Part shown: piece after piece, positions 1 to 7,531 of the stretch
Numbering within the stretch: position 1 is the stretch's first letter
How the letters are laid out: each line of letters begins with the position of its first letter
Assembly (NCBI RefSeq): GCF_003955665.1
Contig: NZ_RXHU01000049.1
Span: 24,511 to 88,510, forward strand
Source of the DNA: Paenibacillus whitsoniae
GTDB taxonomy: Bacteria > Bacillota > Bacilli > Paenibacillales > NBRC-103111
Length of the DNA stretch: 64,000 nucleotides
Reading direction: 5' to 3'
Translations under genes and position numbers: made by a program
Notes under the pieces: generated by a model
What the model was told of the DNA's origin: nothing
Database searches by the model: none
What the model saw: the letters and a program-made list of their open reading frames with translations, nothing else

Positions 1-567
1 ACCGCTGTCCAGGAACTGCGAAGCGATCGCATTTTGATTGCTGCGCTGACGAACGTGGGAAGCCCACACCGCAGGCGTCGCGCCGGTAATCGCATCTGTC
101 GTAACAAGACCGGTCGCTTTGCCTTGTTTCATTGCCGCTTCAATCACGGATGCAAAAGGCTTGGCCACATCGCCGTTAGATACGGAGATCGCATTATTGT
201 AGGTTTTGTTCCCGGTGGAGAACGCCGTACCTGCTGCGGCAGAGTCCGTAACTGCACCGGATTCTGTCGTGTATGGGCTAGCTTGAGAATACGTCGTAGC
301 TTTACCAACGTAGTAGCCGCCGTCCAACTCCAAGCGGTCTTTATGTAAAAATTGTTTGGAATAGTAACGAGCCGCCGTCACTTCGGCAGGACCCATGCCA
401 TCCCCGATCAGGACAATCAAATTTTTGGAAGCAGGTACCGATGTTGTTGTCGTTGCAGGCGATGCAGTTGTCGTCGTGTCTGCCGCAGCCGCCGTTCCCG
501 CCAAACTCATCGCAAGCACAGAAACAGTGAGGCCTGAGCTCATTAGATGCTTGAATACTTTTTTCAA
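1..567 (-). CDS. Secreted alkaline phosphatase, N-terminal part (runs off the window)
   Basis: The gene hydrolyses phosphate monoesters outside the membrane. Only the first 189 codons are inside the window. The start is a TTG at 567-565, preceded by GGAGGG six bases upstream. Residues 1-26 form a typical signal peptide (two lysines, hydrophobic core, ending in an Ala-rich stretch), followed by a Thr/Ser/Pro-rich linker. The mature part opens with NLIVLIGDGMG, where the Asp is the usual first metal ligand, and later shows TDSAAAGTAFSTG, which carries the nucleophilic Ser of the alkaline phosphatase family. Three TTTACA-type repeats upstream suggest control by phosphate starvation. The family assignment is secure; which PhoA/PhoB paralogue it is cannot be told from the fragment. 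Confidence 0.9.
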   Translation of the reverse strand, partial: MKKVFKHLMSSGLTVSVLAMSLAGTAAAADTTTTASPATTTTSVPASKNLIVLIGDGMGPAEVTAARYYSKQFLHKDRLELDGGYYVGKATTYSQASPYTTESGAVTDSAAAGTAFSTGNKTYNNAISVSNGDVAKPFASVIEAAMKQGKATGLVTTDAITGATPAVWASHVRQRSNQNAIASQFLDSG

Positions 568-650
568 CGGAATCCCTCCACGATATAATGTCTCACCTCT
601 CTAGCATAAGGATGTCAGATTCGGAGAGCATCAGAGGGACATGGAGGAAA

Positions 651-685
651 TGTAAATTTGGACGGATTTGTAAACTGTCTGTAAA
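651..685 (-). promoter_or_regulatory. PhoP-box-like TTTACA repeats upstream of the alkaline phosphatase gene
   Basis: On the minus strand TTTACA occurs three times (680-685, 669-674, 651-656). The first two are spaced 11 bp start to start and the third is 18 bp further on. Bacillus PhoP boxes are TTAACA-like repeats about 11 bp apart upstream of phosphatase genes, so the position and sequence fit. The third copy is out of phase, and no good -10 box is obvious. GATGCT, 18 bp after the last repeat, is the best candidate. Confidence 0.5.
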
Positions 686-793
686 AACAAAGACTCACGT
701 CACCGAAGCGGGAAATTCGGCATGTGTCGATGGGGGTCAATTGAGGTATAATATAGGAAAACTGAGGTTTTCAGATGAGGAGGCGTCCCCCTG

Positions 794-952
794 ATGAAGA
801 TCATGATTACCGCACAAGAAGCCATGAACAAAGGCGTTTGGCCGCAGCTTCTGCTGCTTTTCGGTAGAGACAAGGACGAAGAAGTGTGGCCGGGCGAACA
901 GTTTATTTTGACGGAGCAGCAGGCGATTCAGTTAAAGCTGATCAAGGTTTAG
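794..952 (+). CDS. Small protein of unknown function (52 aa)
   Basis: A 52-residue reading frame starts at an ATG 10 bases after a full GAGGAGG site (777-783). A TATAAT hexamer at 747-752 could be its -10 box, though no good -35 box is visible. The protein starts MKIMITAQEAMNKGVW, has one short hydrophobic stretch (QLLLLF) and an acidic middle, and ends in a charged tail. It has no cysteines, no signal peptide and no recognised domain. It is divergent from the phosphatase gene and convergent with dnaJ, with a terminator hairpin just after the stop. The binding site and flanking signals make it a probable real gene; the function is unknown. Confidence 0.6.
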   Translation: MKIMITAQEAMNKGVWPQLLLLFGRDKDEEVWPGEQFILTEQQAIQLKLIKV

Positions 953-965
953 TACGGACAGACGC

Positions 966-1028
966 AAAAAAAAGCACCCGCAGATCGGCTCGAAGATTCA
1001 TCCCTTCAAGCCCCTTGCAGGTGCTTTT
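966..1028. terminator. Bidirectional terminator between the small gene and dnaJ
   Basis: AAAAGCACC near 970-978 pairs with GGTGCTTTT at 1020-1028 over a long loop. The stem is flanked by an A-run on one side and ends in T on the other, so it can stop both the rightward small gene and the leftward heat-shock operon after dnaJ. Confidence 0.75.
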
Positions 1029-1033
1029 CCTAT

Positions 1034-2149
1034 TTATTCGCCACGAAAGGCGCGCTTCATGCGTTCAAAGATCGATTGGCTCTGCTCATGCGTATGCTCG
1101 CCGTTTTCCTTGCCGAATTGGCGCAGCAGATCTTTCTGCTCCTCGGACAAATTCGTCGGCGTCATGACGATCACTTTCACATGCTGGTCGCCTTGACCGA
1201 AGCCGCGCAAATGCGGAACGCCTTTGCCTTTCAAGCGGAAGTACGTGTCCGTCTGCGTGCCGGCTGGAATTTTCAGCTTCACTTTCTCCGTCAGCGTCGG
1301 GATTTCGATTTCATCACCCAGCGCCGCCTGCGTAAACGTAAGCGGAACCTCGCAATAAATGTCGTTTCCTTCGCGGTGGAAGAACTCGTGCGCTTTCACA
1401 CGAATGACCACATACAAGTCGCCGGACGGGCCGCCGCGCGTGCCTGCTTCCCCTTCGCCGGAAACGCGCAGTTGTGCGCCGTCGTCCACGCCTGCCGGAA
1501 TTTTAATATGAATCGTGCGCTGCTTCTTCACTTTGCCTTGACCGTGACACGTGCTGCATTTATCTTTGATGATTTTGCCGGTGCCGTTACAGGACGAGCA
1601 GACGCGGCGGTTCACGATGCGGCCGAACGCCGTATTCTGAACCACTTCCTGCTGACCCGTACCATGACAGCCGCCGCACGTTTCCGGCTTGGTGCCAGGT
1701 TTGGCGCCGGTGCCGCTGCACGTATCGCAATTCTCTGTCCGTGGAATGTGAATGTCCGTTTCTTTACCAAAGACGGCTTCCTTGAATTCAATGGACATCG
1801 TATATTGCAGATCGTTCCCGCGCTGAGGCGCGTTCGGATTTCTGCGACCGCCGCCGCCACCGCCGAAGAACATATCGAAAATATCCCCGAAGCCGCCGCT
1901 GAAGTCTTGCCCGCCGCCGAAGCCCTGATTCGGATCGACATGCCCGAATTGATCGTATTGAGCTCGCTTCTGATCATCACTCAGTACATCGTAAGCATCC
2001 TTCGCTTCTTTGAACTTGTCTTCGGCATCAGCCGCTTTATTCACGTCGGGGTGGTACTGACGCGCCATCTTGCGGTACGCTTTTTTAATTTCATCCTGCG
2101 AAGCGCCCTTGCTTACGCCAAGCACCTCGTAATAATCTCGTTTACTCAT
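1034..2149 (-). CDS. dnaJ: Chaperone protein DnaJ (Hsp40)
   Basis: Cytosolic co-chaperone that delivers unfolded substrates to DnaK and stimulates its ATPase. The 371 residues show the full class-I layout. A J domain carries HPD at residues 33-35. It is followed by a Gly/Phe-rich linker containing a run of glycines. A four-repeat zinc finger comes next (CDTCSGTG, CGGCHGTG, CSSCNGTG, CSTCHGQG), and then the C-terminal substrate-binding domains. The length matches the family. The ATG follows GGAGTGG. It is the last gene of the hrcA operon, 112 bp after dnaK, with a stem-loop in the gap. B. subtilis has prmA after dnaJ; here a terminator follows instead. Confidence 0.98.
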   Translation of the reverse strand: MSKRDYYEVLGVSKGASQDEIKKAYRKMARQYHPDVNKAADAEDKFKEAKDAYDVLSDDQKRAQYDQFGHVDPNQGFGGGQDFSGGFGDIFDMFFGGGGGGRRNPNAPQRGNDLQYTMSIEFKEAVFGKETDIHIPRTENCDTCSGTGAKPGTKPETCGGCHGTGQQEVVQNTAFGRIVNRRVCSSCNGTGKIIKDKCSTCHGQGKVKKQRTIHIKIPAGVDDGAQLRVSGEGEAGTRGGPSGDLYVVIRVKAHEFFHREGNDIYCEVPLTFTQAALGDEIEIPTLTEKVKLKIPAGTQTDTYFRLKGKGVPHLRGFGQGDQHVKVIVMTPTNLSEEQKDLLRQFGKENGEHTHEQSQSIFERMKRAFRGE

Positions 2150-2183
2150 CGTTCCACTCCCATGTCCAAGACTACAAACGGAA

Positions 2184-2222
2184 AGTCAAAGCCAGTGGAG
2201 ACTTCTCCGGCTGGCTTTGACT
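2184..2222 (-). other. Stem-loop in the dnaK-dnaJ intergenic region
   Basis: AGTCAAAGCCAG (2184-2195) is perfectly complementary to CTGGCTTTGACT (2211-2222). Four further G-C/A-T pairs lie inside the loop (GGAG/CTCC). On the transcribed strand only a short CTTT follows, so it is a weak terminator at best. It more likely attenuates or stabilises the message and lowers dnaJ relative to dnaK. Confidence 0.65.
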
Positions 2223-2261
2223 CGTTCACTTACGTGATCATACCCTTACGTTAGGATATGT

Positions 2262-4106
2262 TTATTTCTTCGATTCGTCAACGACTTCGTAGTCAGCGTC
2301 AACGACGTTTTCTCTGCCTTTCGGCGCTTCGCCTGCACCGGCGCCTGCACCTTCTGCTGCGCCTTGCGCCGCGGAAGCTTGCTCATACAGCTTCACGGAC
2401 AGTTGTTGAATCACTTCTGTCAGTTCAGCCGTTGCCGCCTTGATTGTTTCCAGATCGTTGCCGGCAAGAGCTTGCGTCACTTTCTCTTTTGCTGCATTCG
2501 CTTTATCGATTTCGCCTTGGTCGACTTTGTCGCCGAGGTCTTTGATCGTTTTGTCAACGGAATATACGAGTTGATCCGCTTCGTTGCGAGCTTCAACCAT
2601 TTCTTTGCGTTGACGGTCTTCTTCCGCGTGCGCTTCCGCGTCTTTCACCATTTGTTCAACTTCCGCGTCGCTCAGGCCGCTGGACGATGTGATGGTGATT
2701 TTTTGGCTTTTACCTGTACCTTTATCGAGTGCGGATACGTTTACGATACCGTTCGCATCGATGTCGAAGGAAACTTCGATTTGCGGTACGCCGCGCGGAG
2801 CCGGAGGAATGTCGCCAAGCATAAAGCGGCCAAGTGTTTTGTTGCCGGAAGCCATAGAGCGCTCGCCTTGCAGAACGTGGATTTCTACGCTTGTTTGGTT
2901 ATCCGCATAGGTGGAGAACACTTGGGATTTCGTTGTCGGAATCGTCGTGTTGCGGTCGATCATTTTCGTGAACACGCCGCCTGCCGTTTCGATACCAAGG
3001 GAAAGCGGAGTTACGTCGAGCAGAACGACGTCCTTCACTTCACCTGTCAATACGCCGGCTTGAACGGCTGCGCCAAGGGCAACAACTTCGTCCGGATTAA
3101 CGCCTTTGTATGGCTCTTTGCCTGTCAATTTTTTGATCGCTTCAACAACAGCTGGAATCCGTGTGGAACCGCCGACCAGTACGACTTTATCGATGTCGCT
3201 TGTGGACAGGCCGGAATCTTGCAGCGCTTGACGAGTCGGACCAAGCGTTCTTTCTACGAGATGAGCGGAAATCTCTTCGAATTTCGCGCGCGTCAAGTTC
3301 AGCTCCAAGTGCTGAGGAACGCCGTCTACTACCGTAATGAACGGCAGGGAGATCGTTGTTGTCAGGACGCCGGAAAGCTCTTTTTTCGCTTTTTCCGCAG
3401 CATCTTTCAGACGTTGAACAGCCGCTTTATCTTTGGAAAGGTCGATGCCGTGCTCTTTTTTGAACTCAGCTACCAGATGGTCGATAATCACTTGGTCGAA
3501 GTCGTCGCCGCCCAGCTTGTTGTCCCCGCTAGTCGCTTTTACTTCGAAGAAGCCGTCGCCCAGCTCAAGGATGGATACGTCGAACGTACCGCCGCCAAGG
3601 TCATAGACGAGGATCGTTTGGTCTTCCGCTTTCTCCAAACCGTAAGCCAGTGCCGCAGCCGTTGGCTCGTTCACGATACGAAGCACTTCAAGACCTGCGA
3701 TTTTACCGGCATCTTTCGTTGCTTGACGCTGGGAGTCATTGAAGTAAGCCGGTACGGTAATAACCGCTTGGGATACGGTTTGACCCAGGTAAGCTTCTGC
3801 GTCGGCTTTCAGCTTTTGCAGGATGATGGCGGAAATTTCTTGCGGCGTGTACTCTTTGCCGTCGATATTTTCTTTGTGATTGGTCCCCATGTAACGTTTG
3901 ATGGAGATCACGGTTTTGTCCGGATTCGTGATCGCTTGGCGTTTCGCTGTTTCACCAACGACACGCTCGCCGTCTTTTTTGAAACCTACAACGGAAGGTG
4001 TTGTTCGGTTGCCTTCAGGATTTGGGATAACAACAGCTTCCCCGCCCTCCATTACGGCTACGCAGGAATTTGTTGTCCCTAAGTCAATACCAATTACTTT
4101 ACTCAT
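2262..4106 (-). CDS. dnaK: Chaperone protein DnaK (Hsp70)
   Basis: ATP-dependent cytosolic Hsp70 that binds and refolds hydrophobic peptides together with DnaJ and GrpE. At 614 residues it is full length. The N-terminal nucleotide-binding domain begins IGIDLGTTNSCVAV and contains VYDLGGGTFDVS and the phosphate-2 motif VVLVGGSTRIP. The linker region reads VVLLDVTPLSLGIE and leads into the substrate-binding domain. The C-terminal tail is Gly/Ala-rich and acidic. The ATG is preceded by AAAGGAGG eleven bases upstream. It sits between grpE and dnaJ in a conserved order, under the CIRCE site upstream of hrcA. Confidence 0.99.
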   Translation of the reverse strand: MSKVIGIDLGTTNSCVAVMEGGEAVVIPNPEGNRTTPSVVGFKKDGERVVGETAKRQAITNPDKTVISIKRYMGTNHKENIDGKEYTPQEISAIILQKLKADAEAYLGQTVSQAVITVPAYFNDSQRQATKDAGKIAGLEVLRIVNEPTAAALAYGLEKAEDQTILVYDLGGGTFDVSILELGDGFFEVKATSGDNKLGGDDFDQVIIDHLVAEFKKEHGIDLSKDKAAVQRLKDAAEKAKKELSGVLTTTISLPFITVVDGVPQHLELNLTRAKFEEISAHLVERTLGPTRQALQDSGLSTSDIDKVVLVGGSTRIPAVVEAIKKLTGKEPYKGVNPDEVVALGAAVQAGVLTGEVKDVVLLDVTPLSLGIETAGGVFTKMIDRNTTIPTTKSQVFSTYADNQTSVEIHVLQGERSMASGNKTLGRFMLGDIPPAPRGVPQIEVSFDIDANGIVNVSALDKGTGKSQKITITSSSGLSDAEVEQMVKDAEAHAEEDRQRKEMVEARNEADQLVYSVDKTIKDLGDKVDQGEIDKANAAKEKVTQALAGNDLETIKAATAELTEVIQQLSVKLYEQASAAQGAAEGAGAGAGEAPKGRENVVDADYEVVDESKK

Positions 4107-4186
4107 GTAAAGCTGCCTCCTTTAGTTCACTCGGAACTTATTCATATATGGAAATGGTAAATGTAATCATCGTTGAGTGAGGTCAG

Positions 4187-4768
4187 CTACATGCTGACTT
4201 TCACCATCGCCGGGCGGATGACTTTATCCTTCAAGACATAGCCTTTTTGCAACTCTTCCACGACGATGCCTTCTTCATGATCCTCAGACTCCACTTGCAT
4301 GACCGCTTGGTGGAATTCCGGGTTAAACGGCTGGCCAACCGATTCAATCGGCTTGAGACCTTCCGCAGTCAACAGTTGGTCGATGCCGCGGTACGTCATG
4401 TCAAGACCTTTGGCCAACGCGTCGAAGTCTTTGTTTTCTTTGCTGGAAGACAACGCGCGTTCAAAGTTATCGACGATCGGCAGAAGCTGCTCAATCAATT
4501 TAAGCGAAGCGTACTTCGCGAAATCTTCTTTTTCGGCTCTTGCGCGGCGGCGGAAGTTGTCAAAATCCGCTTGCACGCGCAACATGCGCTGATAATTCTC
4601 TTCAGCTTGCATACGCGCTTTCTCAAGCTCGCCGTCTACCTTTACTGCCTCTTCGGAAGCCTCAATGTTGTCGCCGGCTTCTTCGGGAGCTGCGGTAGCT
4701 TGCTCTTGATCGGCTGCGTATGTAGAGTTCGTTTCTTGTTCTGCAGTTGGGTTGTCATTTGTACTCAA
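4187..4768 (-). CDS. grpE: Nucleotide exchange factor GrpE
   Basis: Releases ADP from DnaK as a homodimer in the cytosol. The 193 residues comprise an acidic, Glu/Ala-rich disordered N-terminus (about residues 1-50), a long charged helix, and the conserved core FRRRARAEKEDFAKYA. The C-terminal beta domain ends with GYVLKDKVIRPAMVKVS. The only start in register with a ribosome site is TTG at 4768-4766, nine bases after AGGAGG, so it begins with a non-ATG codon. It lies 80 bp upstream of dnaK and 87 bp downstream of the chaperonin gene in the same operon. Confidence 0.97.
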   Translation of the reverse strand: MSTNDNPTAEQETNSTYAADQEQATAAPEEAGDNIEASEEAVKVDGELEKARMQAEENYQRMLRVQADFDNFRRRARAEKEDFAKYASLKLIEQLLPIVDNFERALSSSKENKDFDALAKGLDMTYRGIDQLLTAEGLKPIESVGQPFNPEFHQAVMQVESEDHEEGIVVEELQKGYVLKDKVIRPAMVKVSM

Positions 4769-4855
4769 TGTGCTTCACCTCCTAAACATAATCCATAAAT
4801 CCGTAAAATGAGAATTGAATTGCCTCGTAATTGGATCTTAGCTTGCCCATTTTGG

Positions 4856-6394
4856 CTACTCATCACCAAGCGTCTTCATCTTGATGACCGTATGAATGCG
4901 CAGGACAGCCGCAGCGACTTCGCCTGCCGCTTGCAAGGCATGAATTTTCACATCGGTCGGGTCGACGATCCCTGCTTCCAGAAAATCGGCGATTTGACCT
5001 GTATCACAGTCAATGCCTAACCGGTCGGAGCCGTGCGCAATTTGGGCCGCCTTTAGCTCCTCCACCTTTTCCAAAGGGTTGTACCCTGCATTCACGACAA
5101 TTTGCGACAGGGGCTTCCGCAGCGCGCCAGCGACAGCGGCAACGCCGAAGCCTTCCATGCCCTTCATCGTCTCGCGCATGCGCTCCAGATCGTGCGCCAC
5201 TGCCATCTCTGCGGCGCCGCCGCCGGGCAAATACCCGCCGCGCACCGCGGCCTGTACCGCCGAAGCGGCATCCTTCGCGATGCGCGAGCGCTCATGCGCC
5301 GCTTCGCGCGTCGCGGCGCCGACGATCACGGTCACGTACGCTTCGCCGTGACCCTGCGCCACGCGCACGCGCTCCAGCCGCTCATCGTAAGCGGCATGGC
5401 CCGCGCGGCCGAGTGCGTCGCCGAGCTCCGGCGCGCTCTTGCGCAGCGCCGTTCGGCGCACCGGCCGGGCGCCGGTGTGCTCGCTGAGCTGCAGCAGGTC
5501 CCGGCGGGACACGCGCTGCAGCACGAGAATGCCGTGGTCGGAGCAGAACTGCTCCGCCTCCGGGTCCACCCCGCGGTCTGACGCGATCAGACCGACGCCG
5601 AGCTCCAGCAGCTTCCCGAGGGAGCTGCGGAACTGCTCGCGCAGCTGCATGTACCGCTGGAAGCCGGCCTCGGTGACGAGCGATTCCTCGCTCACCGCCT
5701 CCGGCTCCAATGCATCCTGCAGCACAAGCACTCGGGCATCCCGGCGCTCCAGCGCGGCATGCAGGTTCGCCGGCTTCTGGCCGAGCAGAATGCCGGTCCA
5801 GACCTCGCTGCTCGCCTCTTCGTGGGCGAGCACGCTGTCCGCGAAGCGGTAGCCCTCTTCGCGCAGCTTGGCCTCGCCGACGGCCTCTGCCGCCTGAATG
5901 ACGAGCTTCGCGATGTCCGCTTGCTCCCGGCCGGCGGTGTACGCGATGCGGTACAGCTCGCGGTCGTCCAGCCCCTGCACGGCGCGGCTGCGCTCCCGCA
6001 GGGAGGCGGCCGCCAGCTCAATGCCCGTCTGCATGCCGGACACCACTTTGGCGACCGGCACGCCGCGCGTTACCTGCGCGACGCCTTCCTGCACCAGCGC
6101 GCCGGCCAGCACTGTGGCCGTCGTCGTGCCGTCGCCGATCTGACGCTGCTGGCTGCGCGCCACCTGAATCATCAGGCGCGCGGCAGGATGCGTGACGTCC
6201 ATCTTTTCCAATATCGTGACGCCATCGTTCGTAATAATGACGTCGCCCTGCTGTCCGACGAGCATCGTATCGAGCCCTTTCGGACCGAGCGTGCCCTCAA
6301 CCGCCGAGCAAATAGCGCGGACAGCCGCCGCATTATTCACGAGCGTGGAATATCGTTCTTCGTTTTCGCCTGGGACACCTTTGATTCCGGTCAT
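4856..6394 (-). CDS. Archaeal-type (group II-like, 'group III') chaperonin inside the hrcA-dnaK operon
   Basis: An ATP-driven ring chaperonin related to the archaeal thermosome and eukaryotic CCT, not to GroEL. Motifs seen (numbered from the upstream TTG at 6406) are GPKGLDTM at 41-48, NDGVTILEKMD at 60-70, GDGTT at 91-95, a DA pair at 379-380 where the family has its ATP-hydrolysing Asp, and PGGGAAE at 394-400. The group II C-terminal signature GIVDPTDVKIHALQ is at 479-492. Residues 225-315 look like an apical domain with a helical-protrusion insert. There is no GGM tail. The ATG at 6394 overlaps the hrcA stop as ATGA, so it is probably translationally coupled (512 aa). A TTG 12 bases upstream would give 516. 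The gene is far richer in G+C than hrcA next to it. Chaperonins of this class in the Hsp70 operon have been described in Carboxydothermus and other Firmicutes. Confidence 0.92.
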   Translation of the reverse strand: MTGIKGVPGENEERYSTLVNNAAAVRAICSAVEGTLGPKGLDTMLVGQQGDVIITNDGVTILEKMDVTHPAARLMIQVARSQQRQIGDGTTTATVLAGALVQEGVAQVTRGVPVAKVVSGMQTGIELAAASLRERSRAVQGLDDRELYRIAYTAGREQADIAKLVIQAAEAVGEAKLREEGYRFADSVLAHEEASSEVWTGILLGQKPANLHAALERRDARVLVLQDALEPEAVSEESLVTEAGFQRYMQLREQFRSSLGKLLELGVGLIASDRGVDPEAEQFCSDHGILVLQRVSRRDLLQLSEHTGARPVRRTALRKSAPELGDALGRAGHAAYDERLERVRVAQGHGEAYVTVIVGAATREAAHERSRIAKDAASAVQAAVRGGYLPGGGAAEMAVAHDLERMRETMKGMEGFGVAAVAGALRKPLSQIVVNAGYNPLEKVEELKAAQIAHGSDRLGIDCDTGQIADFLEAGIVDPTDVKIHALQAAGEVAAAVLRIHTVIKMKTLGDE

Positions 6395-7419
6395 TTGCCG
6401 TACCAACGTCCGAGGACCCCTTCAAGATGCCTTGACAAATAATCCATGAGCGTAATCACGCGCCCATATTCCATGCGGGTCGGACCCAGAATGCCAATCG
6501 TGCCGAGCGGTGTGCCGTTATGCGAATAAGAGGCCGTAATCAAGCTGCAGTTCGAAATCGCTTCAAGGCTGTTCTCCGTGCCGATTTTAATCTCAATGCC
6601 CTCGTTGGACGGCGAAATCAGCTTGATCAGCGTCGGCGCTTCTTCCAGCAGATCAAAAATGCTCTTCACTTTCTCAACATCCTTGAACTCCGGCTGCTTA
6701 AGCATATTCGTCATACCACTTAAGAAAAGCCGGTCCTTCTCATTGCTTTGCATAACGCCTTCAATAACACCCAATAACTCTTGATATCCCGTAACATACT
6801 TGCTTAGTTCCTGTGAAATTTCATTATAGAGCTTTGATTTAAAATGAATGAGCGGCACGTTGTGCAGTCGCGTATTGAGCAGGTTCACGACCTTCTCAAT
6901 CTCCGACATCGCAATGCCCTCAGGAATCGTAATCGTTTTGTTCTCTACATGCCCGGTATTCATCACGAGGATGGCAACAGCCGTCGTCTCGGACAAAGGC
7001 ACGATCTGCAAATGCTTCAGCGTCGTGCTGAACACTTCCGGACCAAGCACAATCGACGTGTAGTTCGTCATGGAGGACAAAATGCCCGCCACGTGCTGAA
7101 TGACGCCCTCCATCTCTTGAATCCGATTGGCAAACGCGCCTTTCATCGAATCGAGATCTTGGGTTTGAAGCGTGCCGTGCTGGAGCAGATGGTCCACATA
7201 ATAGCGATAACCTTTATGCGAAGGAATCCGGCCTGCGGACGTATGGGGCTGCTCCAGAAAGCCCATCTCTTCGAGATCCGACATTTCATTGCGGATCGTT
7301 GCCGGCGAGAATCCGACATTTCCCCGTTTAGAAATACTCCGCGAACCGATCGGCTCTGCTGAACGAACGTAATCGTCAATGATTGCACTCAGAATCATAC
7401 GCTGACGCTCTGTCAACAT
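6391..7419 (-). CDS. hrcA: Heat-inducible transcription repressor HrcA
   Basis: Repressor of class-I heat-shock genes; it binds CIRCE operators and needs chaperonin activity to stay folded. The 342 residues start MLTERQRMILSAIIDDY with an N-terminal winged helix. The motif GFSPATIRNEMSDLEEMGFLEQ lies in the DNA-recognition region at about residues 35-56, and the dimerisation/GAF-like domain follows. The ATG is preceded by GAAGGAGGGG. It is the first gene of the operon and lies 44 bp downstream of a perfect CIRCE, so it represses itself and everything down to dnaJ. Its stop codon overlaps the chaperonin start by four bases, coupling the repressor to a chaperonin that may control its activity. 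Confidence 0.98.
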   Translation of the reverse strand: MLTERQRMILSAIIDDYVRSAEPIGSRSISKRGNVGFSPATIRNEMSDLEEMGFLEQPHTSAGRIPSHKGYRYYVDHLLQHGTLQTQDLDSMKGAFANRIQEMEGVIQHVAGILSSMTNYTSIVLGPEVFSTTLKHLQIVPLSETTAVAILVMNTGHVENKTITIPEGIAMSEIEKVVNLLNTRLHNVPLIHFKSKLYNEISQELSKYVTGYQELLGVIEGVMQSNEKDRLFLSGMTNMLKQPEFKDVEKVKSIFDLLEEAPTLIKLISPSNEGIEIKIGTENSLEAISNCSLITASYSHNGTPLGTIGILGPTRMEYGRVITLMDYLSRHLEGVLGRWYGK

Positions 7420-7462
7420 GCTTACCCCTCCTTCAAGATTATCCCATCTGATTTCGTTTTCG

Positions 7463-7489
7463 TTAGCACTCGTATTTAGTGAGTGCTAA
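7463..7489. promoter_or_regulatory. CIRCE operator (HrcA binding site)
   Basis: TTAGCACTC (7463-7471), nine bases, then GAGTGCTAA (7481-7489). This is an exact match to the CIRCE consensus, located between the predicted promoter and hrcA. It places the whole hrcA-chaperonin-grpE-dnaK-dnaJ operon under HrcA repression. Confidence 0.97.
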
Positions 7490-7499
7490 ATCCTAATAC

Positions 7500-7525
7500 A
7501 AAAATAACAGACCCTAAGGTCTGTT
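7500..7525 (-). terminator. Terminator of the acetyltransferase gene
   Basis: AACAGACC (7506-7513) and GGTCTGTT (7518-7525) form an 8-bp perfect stem with a 4-base loop. On the minus strand it is followed by ATTTTTG. It overlaps the spacer of the predicted hrcA promoter. Confidence 0.75.
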
Positions 7526-7530
7526 GTCAA
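7502..7530 (-). promoter_or_regulatory. Sigma-A promoter of the hrcA operon
   Basis: On the minus strand TTGACA (7530-7525) is followed after 17 bp by TTATTT (7507-7502). CIRCE begins about a dozen bases further on. The -35 box is a perfect match and the -10 box is poor. The spacer coincides with the terminator hairpin of the upstream acetyltransferase gene. Confidence 0.5.
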
Positions 7531-7531
7531 G

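Noticed and set aside
1076..4082. Long open frames on the plus strand opposite dnaJ and dnaK
   Set aside because: They are antisense shadows of two certain genes. They lack ribosome sites, and their composition follows the codons of the opposite strand.
4856..6406. Calling the chaperonin GroEL
   Set aside because: It lacks the GroEL signature and GGM tail and has group II motifs (GDGTT context, GIVDPTDVKIHALQ, helical-protrusion region); groES is absent nearby.
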